Origin: Pseudomonas sp. ANT_H4
GTDB lineage: Bacteria > Pseudomonadota > Gammaproteobacteria > Pseudomonadales > Pseudomonadaceae
Reading direction: 5' to 3'
DNA: 64,000 nt
Assembly: GCF_008369295.1 (NCBI RefSeq)
Contig: NZ_VOBG01000008.1
Coordinates: 161,842 to 225,841, forward strand
Shown: positions 1-8,849 of the stretch, piece after piece
How positions within the stretch are numbered: position 1 is the stretch's first letter
Layout: each line of letters opens with the position of its first letter
Notes under the pieces: model-generated
What the model was told of the DNA's origin: nothing
Seen by the model: only the letters and a program-made list of their open reading frames with translations
Database searches by the model: none
Position numbers and translations under genes: made by a program

Positions 1-3000
1 GCGTGAATGTGCCTGCCTTCACGTTGATCTCCAGCAGAGGGCGGCCTTTTGAATCCACGGCCTCAGACCGCAACGTCATCCCCAGGATTATTTCCTGAAT
101 GAACGCCGTGTTGATCACTGCCTGATTGATGAAGACCTGTCCGCCGCTTACCACAAACGGGGTGATCAGTTGGCCGCTCACCTCATCGACAATGGCGAAG
201 CGTTGAGCGAACGCGATGATCTCCGATGTGTCGCCGTCGGAGCCCAGAGAAAGCCCAGCCATCACCTTCTTGCCGCCGGAAGTGGTTTCGACTTTGAGCG
301 TTTTCATGGCCGTGACCTTGCCGTCGGTCTCGGTCAGGACTCGGTTGGTCTCCTGGATCGCTGCCGTGTTTTGGCCTGAGGTTGCCTGAACAGTTTCAAC
401 CTTTTCAGCCAAAGCCTTATCCGCATTGGCCAACGCAGTCGTTTCAGACTTGAAGGCCGCTTCATTGCTGGTAACCTTGGCCCCCATCGTCGTGACCCTT
501 TCAGCCAAGGCCGAGGTGGCTGTTGCAGAGGCCGTGGACACGTCGAGAATGCTCGCGGCGTTCTGCCCTACCTTGGCTTCCAGCCCGTCGGACCTGACGG
601 ACTGTGCAAAGTCGCGCTCTGCAATAGCAGACATCAAAGACCAGGCTCCTGCAGATGAAGTGCTGTCGCCCGCGCTGCCCTCCTCTGAACCCGCAGAGTC
701 AGATTTCACCAACGCATAAACCCCGTCCAGCTTCTCAGCGGTAGCCGTGACCTTGCCATCCACTTCCTCGATAGAGGCCTTGTTCTTGCTGATCTCCAGA
801 GCCATGGCCGCGTTGGTTTCGGCGATGGTGCCCAAGTTGAACCAGTAGTTGGCATTTGGCGGTGTGGTGTTGATCGGTACCGCGGTGGTGGCCTGGAACA
901 GTTGCTGCCCTACTCGCACCATGTCGCCCTTGGCGTAGGTCTTTGTGGGCACATACTCCAGAGCGTCGACTACTTCCGAGATCAGGTCTTCCAGCTCCTG
1001 CTTGGCCTGTTCCAGACGATCGTTAACCGAGCCAGGACCGTCGCCGGTGATCAGGTCGATCTCTTCGCGCAGGCTTTGGTACAGCGCCCCCTTCCCGATT
1101 TTGTCCGCAAAGTACTTGTCGTACTCGGTCTGATCCGAACTCGCCCGGCCATTGACTGCCCCAGGAATGGGGAAGAAAGGCCCAACGTTGCCGGTACGAT
1201 CCACCAGGCGCGCCCAGAAGAAGAACTGAGCGCCCGCCGAGAGCGACTGCATGCGGTAGTCAGCTTGCGGATACGCCAGGTCGGCCAGCTTGGTCGCCGC
1301 CCCCAGATCGTTCGCCGGGCCATACCAAAGCTCGGTGCGCTGGGTATCCTCTGCACCTGGTGGAAAGCCCCACTTGATGCCGATGCCGAACAGCTCGCTG
1401 CTGGTGGTCAGGAACGCCACCGCCGGCGGCAGGCCGACCTTCCCTTCAAGATTGGTCAGGTTGGAGCTCTTCCAGATCGACGAGATCTCGAAGGCGCTCA
1501 CTGACCGAACCCGGGCCACGTAGGCGCCCGAGTAAATGCCAGTGACGTCGACGCTGGTCGAACCGGTGCGCTGCACCTTGATCCAGTTGCCACTGTCCTT
1601 ACGCCACTCCACGTCATAGGCGACCGCGCCGGTCACAGCGGGCCACGAGATGTTCATGGTGCTGATCGCCAGCCCCTGGTCCACGGAGTAATTCGACGTA
1701 ATGTCTACGCTCGCCGGCGCCGGTACGACGGTGATCGGCACAACGCTGATTGGGCGTTCTTCCAGGCGCGCGCCGGTGTCGATGTGCGCGAATTTGCTTG
1801 GGTCGTACTGCACGGCCGAGATCTCGAACACGCCAGGCTCCGGCCGGGCCACGCTTACCACGCGGTACAGCGGGATCGCCAGATCGTCGGCATCCAATGC
1901 CCACACCAGTTCTGGTTCGGGCATAACCGAATAGGCAACGGTCACGGTGACCTGGCGGCCGCTGACCAATTGCACGGTGCGCCCCTCACACTTGCCGTCG
2001 GGCAGATTGAGGATCAGCCGGTCGCCGGGCTTGGCCTGGGTATCACGGTCCAGTGTGATGACCTTGCCGTTCACCGCCGAGATACGCCCGCCCACCGGCC
2101 GACCGGCCAGGAGTTCGTCGGCGATCGGGATCACGTAGCCAGGCAGCGGGATACGCCCGTCGAGGCCGACCTTGAAGGTAACGGCCCGGTCCTTGGAGTT
2201 GGTGAGCAGTGCCCACTTACCGCGGCGCTGCGCCTCGGATTCTCGGGTGCAGCCGATGGCGCTGATTTCCAGCGGGTTGTCGCCGTAGCGGCGCTGAAGC
2301 TTGGCATCCGTAACGGCAGTGACGTCGGTGTCGTAGTTGTTCGCCGGGTTGTCGTAGCTGATCAGCGCGCGGCTGTACCGGGTGCGCTCCGACGCACTCG
2401 AGTAGGTGAACTTGCCGTCGATCACGTTCGCCCGGGTGTAGGCGAAGTCGAAATCAGTGGCGCGCGGCATGTCCGACAGCGTGAACACCTGGCCCTGGGC
2501 CCAGTAGGTCATGCCCCGGTAGATCGCCGAGATGTCGCGTAGCAGCGACCAGGCATCAGCCTTGCTCTGCAGGTTCAGGTTGCAGATAAAGCGCGGCTCC
2601 TGGCCGCCCTTCCCGTCCGGCACCAGTTGGTCGCAGTACTGAGAGATCCTGTAGAGCTCCCACTTGTCTACCATCCACGGTTTGATGCGACGGCCCAGGC
2701 CGAAGCGGTCGGCCGTGGTGATGTCGTAGGTCATCCAAACAGCGTTGTCAGTCCAAGCCTGTTTGAAGGTGCCGTCCCAGATCCCGGTATACGAGCGCGA
2801 CACAGGGTCGTAGTTGCTCGGCACCTGCATCTTCTTCAGCTTAGTCTCGACAGTCACGGCCGGAATGCTGCGGAACTGCTCGGCCGAAAATTCGATGTAG
2901 AGCAGCGCGGTGTTCGGATAGCGGATCTTGGCGTCAATCACCTCAGTGAAGCCAGCGATCTGCATCGTGTCCGAGATTTTGTTGTTGTTCTGGTTTATGG

Positions 3001-3589
3001 TCACCCGGGTAATACGCATCAGCCAGCCGGTGGTGGCCCTGGGCAAATCGATACGGCGGGTGCGCTCGTAAAGGCTGGTGGTCTTGCCGTCGACCGCCTC
3101 ACTCAACACCTGCTGGTAGGCACCGCCGTCAGTGGCTAGCTCAACTTTGTACACGATCCGGTAACCGTTGATGTTGCCGCTGGCATCCACAGACTGGAGC
3201 GCCGGCCAAGCAAAACGCACGCGCACAGCCGAAAGCTGGATGTTGGTGATTGCCCGAACCCACGGTGTGCCGCTGCGCAGCTCGGTACTGATGGTGGTTT
3301 CGTTCTCGATCGAGGGGATGCCCTGGATATAGGTCTGATCTACCGCCCCGGTGCGCCACTCCCACTTCACGTTCGGGAAGTTCATATTGCCCTGGGGGTC
3401 TTGCAGGGGGGTGTTGTCGAGGTAGATGTCGCGCGCGGTGGGCGTGCCTTCGAACTCACCCTCCCCGATGGCGATCAGCATCTTGGCGATAGCGACCGAG
3501 CGCAGGCTGTCGGGGGCTTCCGTTGGCGTTTTTGGTTTCTCTTCGCCGCCCTTGGCACCGTGGATGTCGATTTTGCGTGCTGCGCCCAT
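1..3589 (-). CDS. Tail tip / host specificity protein J (partial, 3' end outside window)
   Basis: The central tail-tip protein that contacts the host receptor in lambda-like siphophages. The frame is open for about 1196 codons from ATG at 3589 to the window edge, so the C-terminus is missing. The N-terminus reads MGAARKIDIHGAKGG, typical of the J family. The last visible part (VDSKGRPLLEINVKAGTF) matches the C-terminal DUF1983-type region of these proteins. It lies last in the tail block after I, as in lambda. GGAAAGC before the ATG is a modest ribosome site, and a terminator lies just upstream, so J may have its own promoter or rely on antitermination. Family call is firm; receptor specificity cannot be read. 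Confidence 0.93.
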   Translation of the reverse strand, partial: MGAARKIDIHGAKGGEEKPKTPTEAPDSLRSVAIAKMLIAIGEGEFEGTPTARDIYLDNTPLQDPQGNMNFPNVKWEWRTGAVDQTYIQGIPSIENETTISTELRSGTPWVRAITNIQLSAVRVRFAWPALQSVDASGNINGYRIVYKVELATDGGAYQQVLSEAVDGKTTSLYERTRRIDLPRATTGWLMRITRVTINQNNNKISDTMQIAGFTEVIDAKIRYPNTALLYIEFSAEQFRSIPAVTVETKLKKMQVPSNYDPVSRSYTGIWDGTFKQAWTDNAVWMTYDITTADRFGLGRRIKPWMVDKWELYRISQYCDQLVPDGKGGQEPRFICNLNLQSKADAWSLLRDISAIYRGMTYWAQGQVFTLSDMPRATDFDFAYTRANVIDGKFTYSSASERTRYSRALISYDNPANNYDTDVTAVTDAKLQRRYGDNPLEISAIGCTRESEAQRRGKWALLTNSKDRAVTFKVGLDGRIPLPGYVIPIADELLAGRPVGGRISAVNGKVITLDRDTQAKPGDRLILNLPDGKCEGRTVQLVSGRQVTVTVAYSVMPEPELVWALDADDLAIPLYRVVSVARPEPGVFEISAVQYDPSKFAHIDTGARLEERPISVVPITVVPAPASVDITSNYSVDQGLAISTMNISWPAVTGAVAYDVEWRKDSGNWIKVQRTGSTSVDVTGIYSGAYVARVRSVSAFEISSIWKSSNLTNLEGKVGLPPAVAFLTTSSELFGIGIKWGFPPGAEDTQRTELWYGPANDLGAATKLADLAYPQADYRMQSLSAGAQFFFWARLVDRTGNVGPFFPIPGAVNGRASSDQTEYDKYFADKIGKGALYQSLREEIDLITGDGPGSVNDRLEQAKQELEDLISEVVDALEYVPTKTYAKGDMVRVGQQLFQATTAVPINTTPPNANYWFNLGTIAETNAAMALEISKNKASIEEVDGKVTATAEKLDGVYALVKSDSAGSEEGSAGDSTSSAGAWSLMSAIAERDFAQSVRSDGLEAKVGQNAASILDVSTASATATSALAERVTTMGAKVTSNEAAFKSETTALANADKALAEKVETVQATSGQNTAAIQETNRVLTETDGKVTAMKTLKVETTSGGKKVMAGLSLGSDGDTSEIIAFAQRFAIVDEVSGQLITPFVVSGGQVFINQAVINTAFIQEIILGMTLRSEAVDSKGRPLLEINVKAGTFT

Positions 3590-3605
3590 GCTTTCCTCCA
3601 GGCAA

Positions 3606-3628
3606 TAAAAAACCGCCTCGTGGACGGT
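3606..3628 (-). terminator. Rho-independent terminator upstream of J
   Basis: On the minus strand ACCGTC-CACGA-GGCGGT forms a 6-bp stem and is followed by TTTTTTATTGCC. The same ATTGCC tail follows the terminators at 18378 and 25405. Confidence 0.7.
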
Positions 3629-3768
3629 ATGGGTATCTGTACAGCGTGGATGAAACTCCAGTAGCGCCATTGGATGCCGGAGTAGTAGCGTTGCGCCTCC
3701 AACGAACTGCCGCAGTCCGTTGACCGCAAGCCCATGGACTTGGGCGTAAATGAAACAGGAGGTTAATT

Positions 3769-3963
3769 TTGAACGATGAAAAAGCCTGGGCGGATCTCGG
3801 CAGGCACCTGCAAAGCATCGCCGACAAAACGCCAAGCGGAAAACTCCCTCACGAACTGTACGATGTGACTCAATCGTTCAAGATCGTGCTCAACAATCTT
3901 GAGCAGCGCGTGAAGAAGTTAGAGCAGGCGCTGCGGACAGCCAATATCGACATTCCGCAGTAA
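3769..3963 (+). CDS. Small antisense-oriented protein in the tail module (64 aa)
   Basis: A 64-residue protein on the strand opposite to all the surrounding late genes. It starts at TTG 3769, with a perfect AGGAGG six bases upstream. Residues 28-55 are a probable amphipathic helix or coiled coil (TQSFKIVLNN, VKKLEQALR). No family is recognised. Orientation and independent ribosome site suggest a moron-type gene that could be expressed in the lysogen; no convincing promoter is seen. Confidence 0.7.
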   Translation: MNDEKAWADLGRHLQSIADKTPSGKLPHELYDVTQSFKIVLNNLEQRVKKLEQALRTANIDIPQ

Positions 3964-3978
3964 ATGGCGCGACCAGGT

Positions 3979-4176
3979 CTAGGCCTGGTCAACCTTGAAG
4001 TAAATCTGAGTCTCATCTGTGGCACCGATCACGCCTTGATGGCAAACCATGTCGATTGCACCAGCGTCGAAGATCGTCTCGTCTCCATATTTATTGCGCA
4101 GGGCCGCGATCAGCTCATCCTTGGTGAGTGAAAAGCGCTCGGTGCGGAAATGCGTAACTTTGATAACTTTGGTCAT
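3979..4176 (-). CDS. Hypothetical protein between tail genes I and J (65 aa)
   Basis: The start is ATG 4176 behind AGGAGA (MTKVIKVTHFRTERF), not the longer upstream frame, which overlaps gene I. It is a small charged protein with no recognised domain. It ends 16 bases from the convergent small gene at 3769-3963. Its role is unknown; position suggests a tail-tip accessory or a moron. Confidence 0.65.
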   Translation of the reverse strand: MTKVIKVTHFRTERFSLTKDELIAALRNKYGDETIFDAGAIDMVCHQGVIGATDETQIYFKVDQA

Positions 4177-4213
4177 TTGTGTCTCCTGCGGCAATGCCGC
4201 TGATTTAGTTGGG

Positions 4214-4810
4214 TTACATCTGGTCTTCGGCATAGATGGCGGCACTGATGATCGCCCCACCCACCCGCCGCTTGCCGTAGCAGAGCGGTACCGGGTTACC
4301 GGATGCCGTGGTGTTCTTAGCGCTGCCGAAGGCATAGCCAGGCGTGTTCTCTGGCGCGGCACTGGTTTTGAGGCCGCCAGCTTGGGGGCTGAGCATCTGG
4401 ATGACGCCGCCGGCGACAAGGCCAATACCGGCGCCAATGAGCGGAGTGCCGAACGGCGTTGCTGAAAAAATGACACCGACGACTATCAGGATCGCGCCGA
4501 CGATCGTTTGAAGGACTCCCCCCCGCTTGCTGCCCACCACCACTGGCGCAATGCGAATATCACCGGCACCGTTGTAGGTCAGTTCCTTCTCGCCGATGTT
4601 GCGCTTATCGCGAAAAACTGCGAATTCAAGCCCTCGTGACTTAGCGTTCGAAAGGAAGCGCTCGAAGCCCGGGATCTGGACGCAGAGCGCCTTGATGGCC
4701 TCAGCCGGTGAATTCACCGCAAGCCTGAAAGTTTTCCCGAACTGGCGGAGTTGCCCATACAGGCGAATCGTTGTCATCGGTTGGTAGTTGATCGCTGAAG
4801 CCTGCATCAT
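4214..4810 (-). CDS. Tail assembly protein I (lambda gpI-like)
   Basis: Tail-tip assembly protein of 198 residues, in the expected slot between K and J. The N-terminal part carries IRLYGQLRQFGKTF and SPAEAIKAL, typical of the family. Residues about 95-135 are a hydrophobic glycine-rich double hairpin (VGAILIVVGVIF), and the C-terminus ends YAEDQM. ATG 4810 follows AGGAGA, with a second in-frame ATG at 4807. A close paralogue lies at 36944-37525 in the early region: 34 consecutive residues are identical near the N-terminus and 70 of the last 71 are identical. Confidence 0.9.
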   Translation of the reverse strand: MMQASAINYQPMTTIRLYGQLRQFGKTFRLAVNSPAEAIKALCVQIPGFERFLSNAKSRGLEFAVFRDKRNIGEKELTYNGAGDIRIAPVVVGSKRGGVLQTIVGAILIVVGVIFSATPFGTPLIGAGIGLVAGGVIQMLSPQAGGLKTSAAPENTPGYAFGSAKNTTASGNPVPLCYGKRRVGGAIISAAIYAEDQM

Positions 4811-4824
4811 TTTCTCCTGGCATG

Positions 4825-4848
4825 AAAAAGCCGCCCGGAGGCGGCTTT
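4825..4848 (-). terminator. Rho-independent terminator after the tail-module lipoprotein
   Basis: GCCGCC-CGGA-GGCGGC with A/T flanks. Minus-strand transcripts end in CTTTTTC. It separates the lipoprotein gene (4863-5285) from gene I. Confidence 0.75.
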
Positions 4849-4862
4849 ATGATTTTCGTTTT

Positions 4863-5285
4863 TCAGTTGTAGTCGACGTAGGGACCAATGTAGAAGCCGG
4901 CCATGTCGCCGCTGATGCGGTATAGGCTTTCTTTGCCGGGCTGCACCGCGGCTGCGATGGTGCGAATTGCAGCGCCTGCGCACAGACCTGATCCGGCAAG
5001 GCCGGCGCCGAGGCTTGGTGAGCCTGGCGGAAGGTAAAAGGTAGCCCGCTGACCGGGGCCAATTTTCGCAGCCTTGCGCCCGTCTACATAGACGACGATA
5101 TCGCAGCCTGAACCAACAGCACCGGAGTCGCGCACAACCGTGACCTTCCCGCTTTCACCGGCCGGCTTTGTCTGGAAGGCATAAACCTCATCCGACGGCA
5201 CCGGCTTCGCATCCCTCACTGAAATCGCAGATGAGGCACACCCCGCCAGCATCGCCACCGCTACCGCCGCTATCAAAATCCGCAT
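4863..5285 (-). CDS. Phage lipoprotein in the tail module (Cor-like position)
   Basis: A 140-residue lipoprotein starting at ATG 5285 behind GAGG. The signal peptide MRILIAAVAVAMLAGC has a clear LAGC lipobox, giving a lipidated Cys16. The mature part holds a glycine-rich hydrophobic stretch (LGAGLAGSGLCAGAAIR) and ends GFYIGPYVDYN. Lipoproteins between K and J in lambdoid phages (for example Cor of N15 and phi80) block phage receptors. The same role is possible here but is inferred from position and localisation only. Confidence 0.85.
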   Translation of the reverse strand: MRILIAAVAVAMLAGCASSAISVRDAKPVPSDEVYAFQTKPAGESGKVTVVRDSGAVGSGCDIVVYVDGRKAAKIGPGQRATFYLPPGSPSLGAGLAGSGLCAGAAIRTIAAAVQPGKESLYRISGDMAGFYIGPYVDYN

Positions 5286-5343
5286 GATCGATCCTCGTCC
5301 TGAAAGTGGCGACTGTATCACCCTGCATCATGGCAGCGAATAA

Positions 5344-5976
5344 TCAGGCTCTTTTCGCGCCTGGCGTAACCATCAGCGCTTCTTGTGGCGACCACCCAGC
5401 ATTAACTCTGTCCAGAAGCGTCGTTTTGTTGATGCCCGTGCGCTCTGCCCATTCGGAGATACAGAGCGATTCTCCAAGGTGTGTCATCACTCTGTTTGTG
5501 CGCTTATTTCTTGCCTGCTCAAGCGGTGTAGCCCAGCGACAATTATCCTTGCAGTAGTCGCCATCAACATCTCGCCGATCAAGCGTAGTTCCAGCCGGCC
5601 GCTCACCCATATCCTCAATAAAATTCAAAAAGTCAGACCATCTATCGCAAAACCGAATTCCGCGACCGCCGTAGTTTGAATATTCGACGTCAGCAGGATT
5701 TAGACATCTAGCCTTCATGGACGACCAAGTCTTGTACAGGGGATTTTTCTTGACCTTGTGTGGCGCGGCATCAGCGTTTCTGGCGGCCAACATCTCGCGC
5801 TTGATACATCCGCATGAGGATGTGTTGCCATTCCTAAGGCTGGGGGTGATCACATCGACCACGCCACCACAATCGCATACACAAGACCACTTGCTAGACG
5901 CACCAGTACGTGCCGCCTCTGTTGTTACCACTAGCCGGCCAAATCTATGACCGGACAAATCAAGTTTTGCTGGCAT
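5344..5976 (-). CDS. Putative free-standing HNH-like homing endonuclease 1
   Basis: A 210-residue protein of a phage family often annotated as HNH or homing endonuclease. The N-terminal zinc-like cluster is CVCDCG...SCGC. The core carries YKTWSSMKARC, NYGGRGIRFCDRW and LDRRDVDGDYCKDNCRWA. A C-terminal helix-turn-helix-like repeat follows (ISEWAERTGINKTTLLDRV). Start is ATG 5976 with AGAGGTG upstream; the GTG at 5985 lies inside that ribosome site. A paralogue is at 6863-7645 on the other side of tail gene K. Nuclease activity is inferred from the family. Confidence 0.78.
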   Translation of the reverse strand: MPAKLDLSGHRFGRLVVTTEAARTGASSKWSCVCDCGGVVDVITPSLRNGNTSSCGCIKREMLAARNADAAPHKVKKNPLYKTWSSMKARCLNPADVEYSNYGGRGIRFCDRWSDFLNFIEDMGERPAGTTLDRRDVDGDYCKDNCRWATPLEQARNKRTNRVMTHLGESLCISEWAERTGINKTTLLDRVNAGWSPQEALMVTPGAKRA

Positions 5977-6067
5977 ATCGAACACCTCTATCCGATCCCC
6001 CCGTATGGAAGCGCGGCAGGCACGGAGGTAAGTGCTTTTCGACTGGCCAGTCTAGCCACCTGGATAA

Positions 6068-6823
6068 TTATACAGCCTTTTCATGGCGCAATATGTATCT
6101 GGTGCGCAGTGCCCAAGGCCCGCCGAAGACAATGATTTCCGACGGCCTGCCGTAAAGGTGGTGCAGCAGGAACGGGCCGGGGCCGAAAGCGCCCGAATCT
6201 TCACCAGGCAATGCCGGATCTGTGCCGAGGTAAACCCCAGCGTGGTTCGGGTGAACTGTCCGGCCCACATGCATAACGATCAGATCGCCGCGCTGCGGTC
6301 GGTCGACGCGTACAAAGCCGGCAGCCTCGTAGTTCGCCTCGTACAGGCTGGCGTTCTCGGCACTCTCCCACCAGCCATCTGTGCGCTGGAAGGCTTCGAA
6401 TTCCAGACCCCATTCGCGCTGGTACCACTCGGCACAAATACCCCAACAGTCCCAAACCCCATGAACAAATGGGCGATTGAGCAGCGGCGTGCTGCCAGTT
6501 GGCGTGATCGTGCGCATGTCGCCCTCGGGCCAGGACAGAATGTGCCAGGGCAAGGCCGTGGCCTCGCACATCGCCAAGTCATGCGGCGATGGCCTGCTGG
6601 TGGCGTCAGGGTGCGAGTGAACGATCCCGATCACCTCGCCCAAATCTTCCGCCGCAGCGTAATCCTCGGGATCGAGCCGAAACTCTTCGTTTGGCTCCGT
6701 GGCGATGTTCCGGCATGGGAAGTACTTCTGCGCGCGCCCTGTGGCCAACAACAGCCCGCAGCACTCACGGGGATAATCCGCTGCCGCGTGCGCCTGGATG
6801 GCAGTGATGATGTGTTTTCGCAT
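6068..6823 (-). CDS. Tail tip assembly protein K (JAMM peptidase + NlpC/P60)
   Basis: Two-domain tail assembly peptidase of 251 residues, normal for lambda gpK. Residues 1-110 are a JAB1/MPN metalloprotease with HSHP at 69-72 and the downstream SPHD, giving the JAMM ligands His69, His71 and Asp82. Residues about 120-245 are an NlpC/P60 fold with DCW (Cys126) and NHAGVYLG (His194). The NlpC part may cut peptidoglycan during DNA entry. It lies between L and I as in lambda, but is isolated on both sides by HNH-like genes. Confidence 0.93.
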   Translation of the reverse strand: MRKHIITAIQAHAAADYPRECCGLLLATGRAQKYFPCRNIATEPNEEFRLDPEDYAAAEDLGEVIGIVHSHPDATSRPSPHDLAMCEATALPWHILSWPEGDMRTITPTGSTPLLNRPFVHGVWDCWGICAEWYQREWGLEFEAFQRTDGWWESAENASLYEANYEAAGFVRVDRPQRGDLIVMHVGRTVHPNHAGVYLGTDPALPGEDSGAFGPGPFLLHHLYGRPSEIIVFGGPWALRTRYILRHEKAV

Positions 6824-6835
6824 TATTCGCGCCCA

Positions 6836-6860
6836 CTAAAAAGGGCGCCGTGGCGCCCTT
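6836..6860 (-). terminator. Strong rho-independent terminator after HNH-like gene 2
   Basis: AAGGGCGCC-GT-GGCGCCCTT is a perfect 9-bp stem. The minus-strand run TTTTTAG follows. It lies between HNH-like gene 2 and tail gene K. Confidence 0.75.
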
Positions 6861-6862
6861 GG

Positions 6863-7645
6863 TTAAGCTGATAATTTTCTGGATCGAGGAGGTGCCAGTA
6901 GCGCACCACCAACAACTCCAGACTTCACCCTGTTGCGCATCGTCGCCTGCGTCACGCCGGCGATCTTCGCCCACTCAACTAGAGTTCTCTCTTCGCCATC
7001 GATAAACAGCGTTGCGTTATGTGCGCGAACTGGCTTTGAGGCAGCCTCATCAGGCGTCATTCCGGCATTGAGGCGGTTGTAGAACGTTGATTCTTTTATG
7101 CCGGCCTCACGCCAAACACTAGCGATATGCCTCTGACTACCAAGGCGCGTGACAATGGCATTATTCCGCTTGTGCTCGCCCTGGCCGAGCGCATCAGTCC
7201 ATCGGCAGTTTCCTGGCTCGTAATCGCCATTCTCATCAAGCCGGTCGATGCTCTGGCCTTTTGCCTTCGGCCCCATACCTGCAACGAAACCAGCCAAGTC
7301 TCGCCATTCATCACAGACTTGAATGCCCCGGCCTCCATAATCCTTGAAATCTTTGGAGTTGGAGTTGTAGCAGCGATCAATCATCGCCTTCCATGTGCCG
7401 TAGGCGGAGTGCCTATGTAGCCCGTGGGTGGTGTGTGTTTCCTTTACGCGCATCCTCATGAAGCAGCCGCAAGACACCTGCACGCCACATACGAGCGCAG
7501 ATCTTTGGACGACTCGAGAATTGCCGCATACACACTGGCAGTTCCAAAGACTGACCCTATAGGGCCTATCATTTGGCGCTTCGCTGATCACCGTGAGCCT
7601 GCCGAACTGCAAGCCTACCAAATTTTTTGGGTATTTCATCTTCAA
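6863..7645 (-). CDS. Putative free-standing HNH-like homing endonuclease 2
   Basis: A 260-residue paralogue of the 5344-5976 protein. It shows NCQCVCG...SCGC, YGTWKAMIDRC, DYGGRGIQVCDEW and IDRLDENGDYEPGNCRW. Two C-terminal helix-turn-helix-like repeats follow (ASVWREAGIKESTFYNRL and VEWAKIAGVTQATMRNRV), one more than in the shorter copy. AGGGG lies six bases before TTG 7645; an in-frame ATG at 7639 is the alternative start. It splits tail genes L and K, which are normally adjacent. Confidence 0.78.
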   Translation of the reverse strand: MKMKYPKNLVGLQFGRLTVISEAPNDRPYRVSLWNCQCVCGNSRVVQRSALVCGVQVSCGCFMRMRVKETHTTHGLHRHSAYGTWKAMIDRCYNSNSKDFKDYGGRGIQVCDEWRDLAGFVAGMGPKAKGQSIDRLDENGDYEPGNCRWTDALGQGEHKRNNAIVTRLGSQRHIASVWREAGIKESTFYNRLNAGMTPDEAASKPVRAHNATLFIDGEERTLVEWAKIAGVTQATMRNRVKSGVVGGALLAPPRSRKLSA

Positions 7646-7743
7646 ATCACACCCCTAAAGCGTGAGACCTAACTGGATAGGAGTGGCAGGTCGGTTAGGT
7701 GCCGACTTTTCGGGTTGCATGCCCTAGCCACAAGGATATTCTA

Positions 7744-8496
7744 CTACGATCTGGACACGAGGCTCACTGCAGGAAATCCCCCGAATCCCAATTCTTCGTT
7801 CTCGCCGAAGCGCAACTTGCAGGACGACAGGCAGCCTTTGCACTGATCCTTGGCAGGGTCATCCGTGGGGTTGTCCTCGTCATCGAACATGGCCGCGCCG
7901 GTATAGCCACAGTCCGGCCCCCGGTAGCCGTTTGTCATGCTCCAGTGGCAAAACGTCGTCATTTGGCGGCCGGGCAACCCGTGGTTGTCGATCTCGCCCG
8001 GGGAAGACAGCTCCCAAACCACAGACTCACTGTCCTCACTGGTTTTCTGGTCGATGTACCAGATCTCCAGCGCTTCCTGCGTCGGGTCTGCAGTCGGGTT
8101 GCCGTCGGGGAAGTTGGCCGCGTCCAGGTACTGGGCCAGGGTCTCGCGAACCGTCAGCTTGAACTTGAGCATGTCCTCAAAGGCCAGGCACAGCGCCGTG
8201 ACGCGCCCATTGATGTTGCCGGCGGCGAACGTCGGTCTCGTGGCCGTACCGTCGCTGCCAGAGGCGATACCTTCGATCTGTACGGGCCAAGCCGCGTATT
8301 CCTCGCCCTGCCACCAAATCGACTTGGCCGGCAGATCCTCTTCCGAATGCTCGTAGGCCAGCAGTTCTTCCGGCGTATGCGGAATGGCGTGTCCGTGGAA
8401 GCGCAGGTAATCCGCGCCGTACTCGGTCCCGTCAATTTCGAACAGGCGAATCTCGGCGCCGGGCTCCAGTTTCTGGATGTCCGCGATCAGTGCCAT
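7744..8496 (-). CDS. Minor tail protein L (Fe-S tail tip protein)
   Basis: Tail-tip protein of 250 residues, matching lambda gpL in size and order (M, L, K). The C-terminal third holds the conserved cysteines CHWSMTNGYRGPDCGY and CKGCLSSC, which in the family bind an iron-sulphur cluster. The N-terminus (MALIADIQKLEPGAEIRLFE) is also typical. It joins the tape-measure initiator complex that receives J. Confidence 0.92.
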   Translation of the reverse strand: MALIADIQKLEPGAEIRLFEIDGTEYGADYLRFHGHAIPHTPEELLAYEHSEEDLPAKSIWWQGEEYAAWPVQIEGIASGSDGTATRPTFAAGNINGRVTALCLAFEDMLKFKLTVRETLAQYLDAANFPDGNPTADPTQEALEIWYIDQKTSEDSESVVWELSSPGEIDNHGLPGRQMTTFCHWSMTNGYRGPDCGYTGAAMFDDEDNPTDDPAKDQCKGCLSSCKLRFGENEELGFGGFPAVSLVSRS

Positions 8497-8507
8497 ATGG
8501 GGTTATC

Positions 8508-8846
8508 TCAGGGGTGAAAGGTTTGTTCGAAGGTCGCGGTGATGGCGTAGACCGAGCCGCCACGGTGAACTGGCTTGTAGCCGTTGCACTTGTAGAGGCC
8601 CAGGTCGCCCAGGGGGGGCTCCCAGAGGAAGCCCTTTGCACCCTTGTGCCGGTCGATGAAGCCCATGATCTCCTTGATCCGATCCTTCATGCCGGTGAAG
8701 GTGACCGGCCAGGACTGGGACTTGTTGTTGATCCCGTCCTCGGTCGACTGCGCGTAGCCGTCGGCAAACTGCTTGGTGCGCACACGCTGCTTGATATCAC
8801 CCTCGACGCCCTTTTCAGTGGCCCAGGTAAATCGCTCGATTGCCAT
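8508..8846 (-). CDS. Minor tail protein M
   Basis: A 112-residue tail tip protein, lambda gpM-like. It contains FKWxx-type features of the family such as RFTWATEKGVEGDIKQRV, a tryptophan-rich WPVTFTG and FLWEPPLGDLGLYKC, and ends TFEQTFHP. It lies directly between the tape measure and L with short gaps, as in lambda. Confidence 0.9.
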   Translation of the reverse strand: MAIERFTWATEKGVEGDIKQRVRTKQFADGYAQSTEDGINNKSQSWPVTFTGMKDRIKEIMGFIDRHKGAKGFLWEPPLGDLGLYKCNGYKPVHRGGSVYAITATFEQTFHP

Positions 8847-8849
8847 AAA

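Noticed and set aside
902..1504. Plus-strand frame of 200 codons, one of several opposite tail gene J
   Set aside because: It mirrors the J coding strand, has no ribosome site and reads as low-complexity Arg/Pro-rich protein.
3720..3751. Promoter for the 64-residue gene at 3769
   Set aside because: TTGACC is present but the best -10 lies 20 bp away and is poor.
6068..6823. Tail gene K read as the phage endolysin
   Set aside because: The JAMM + NlpC/P60 pair and its position among tail-tip genes identify it as tail assembly protein K; no endolysin is visible in the window.
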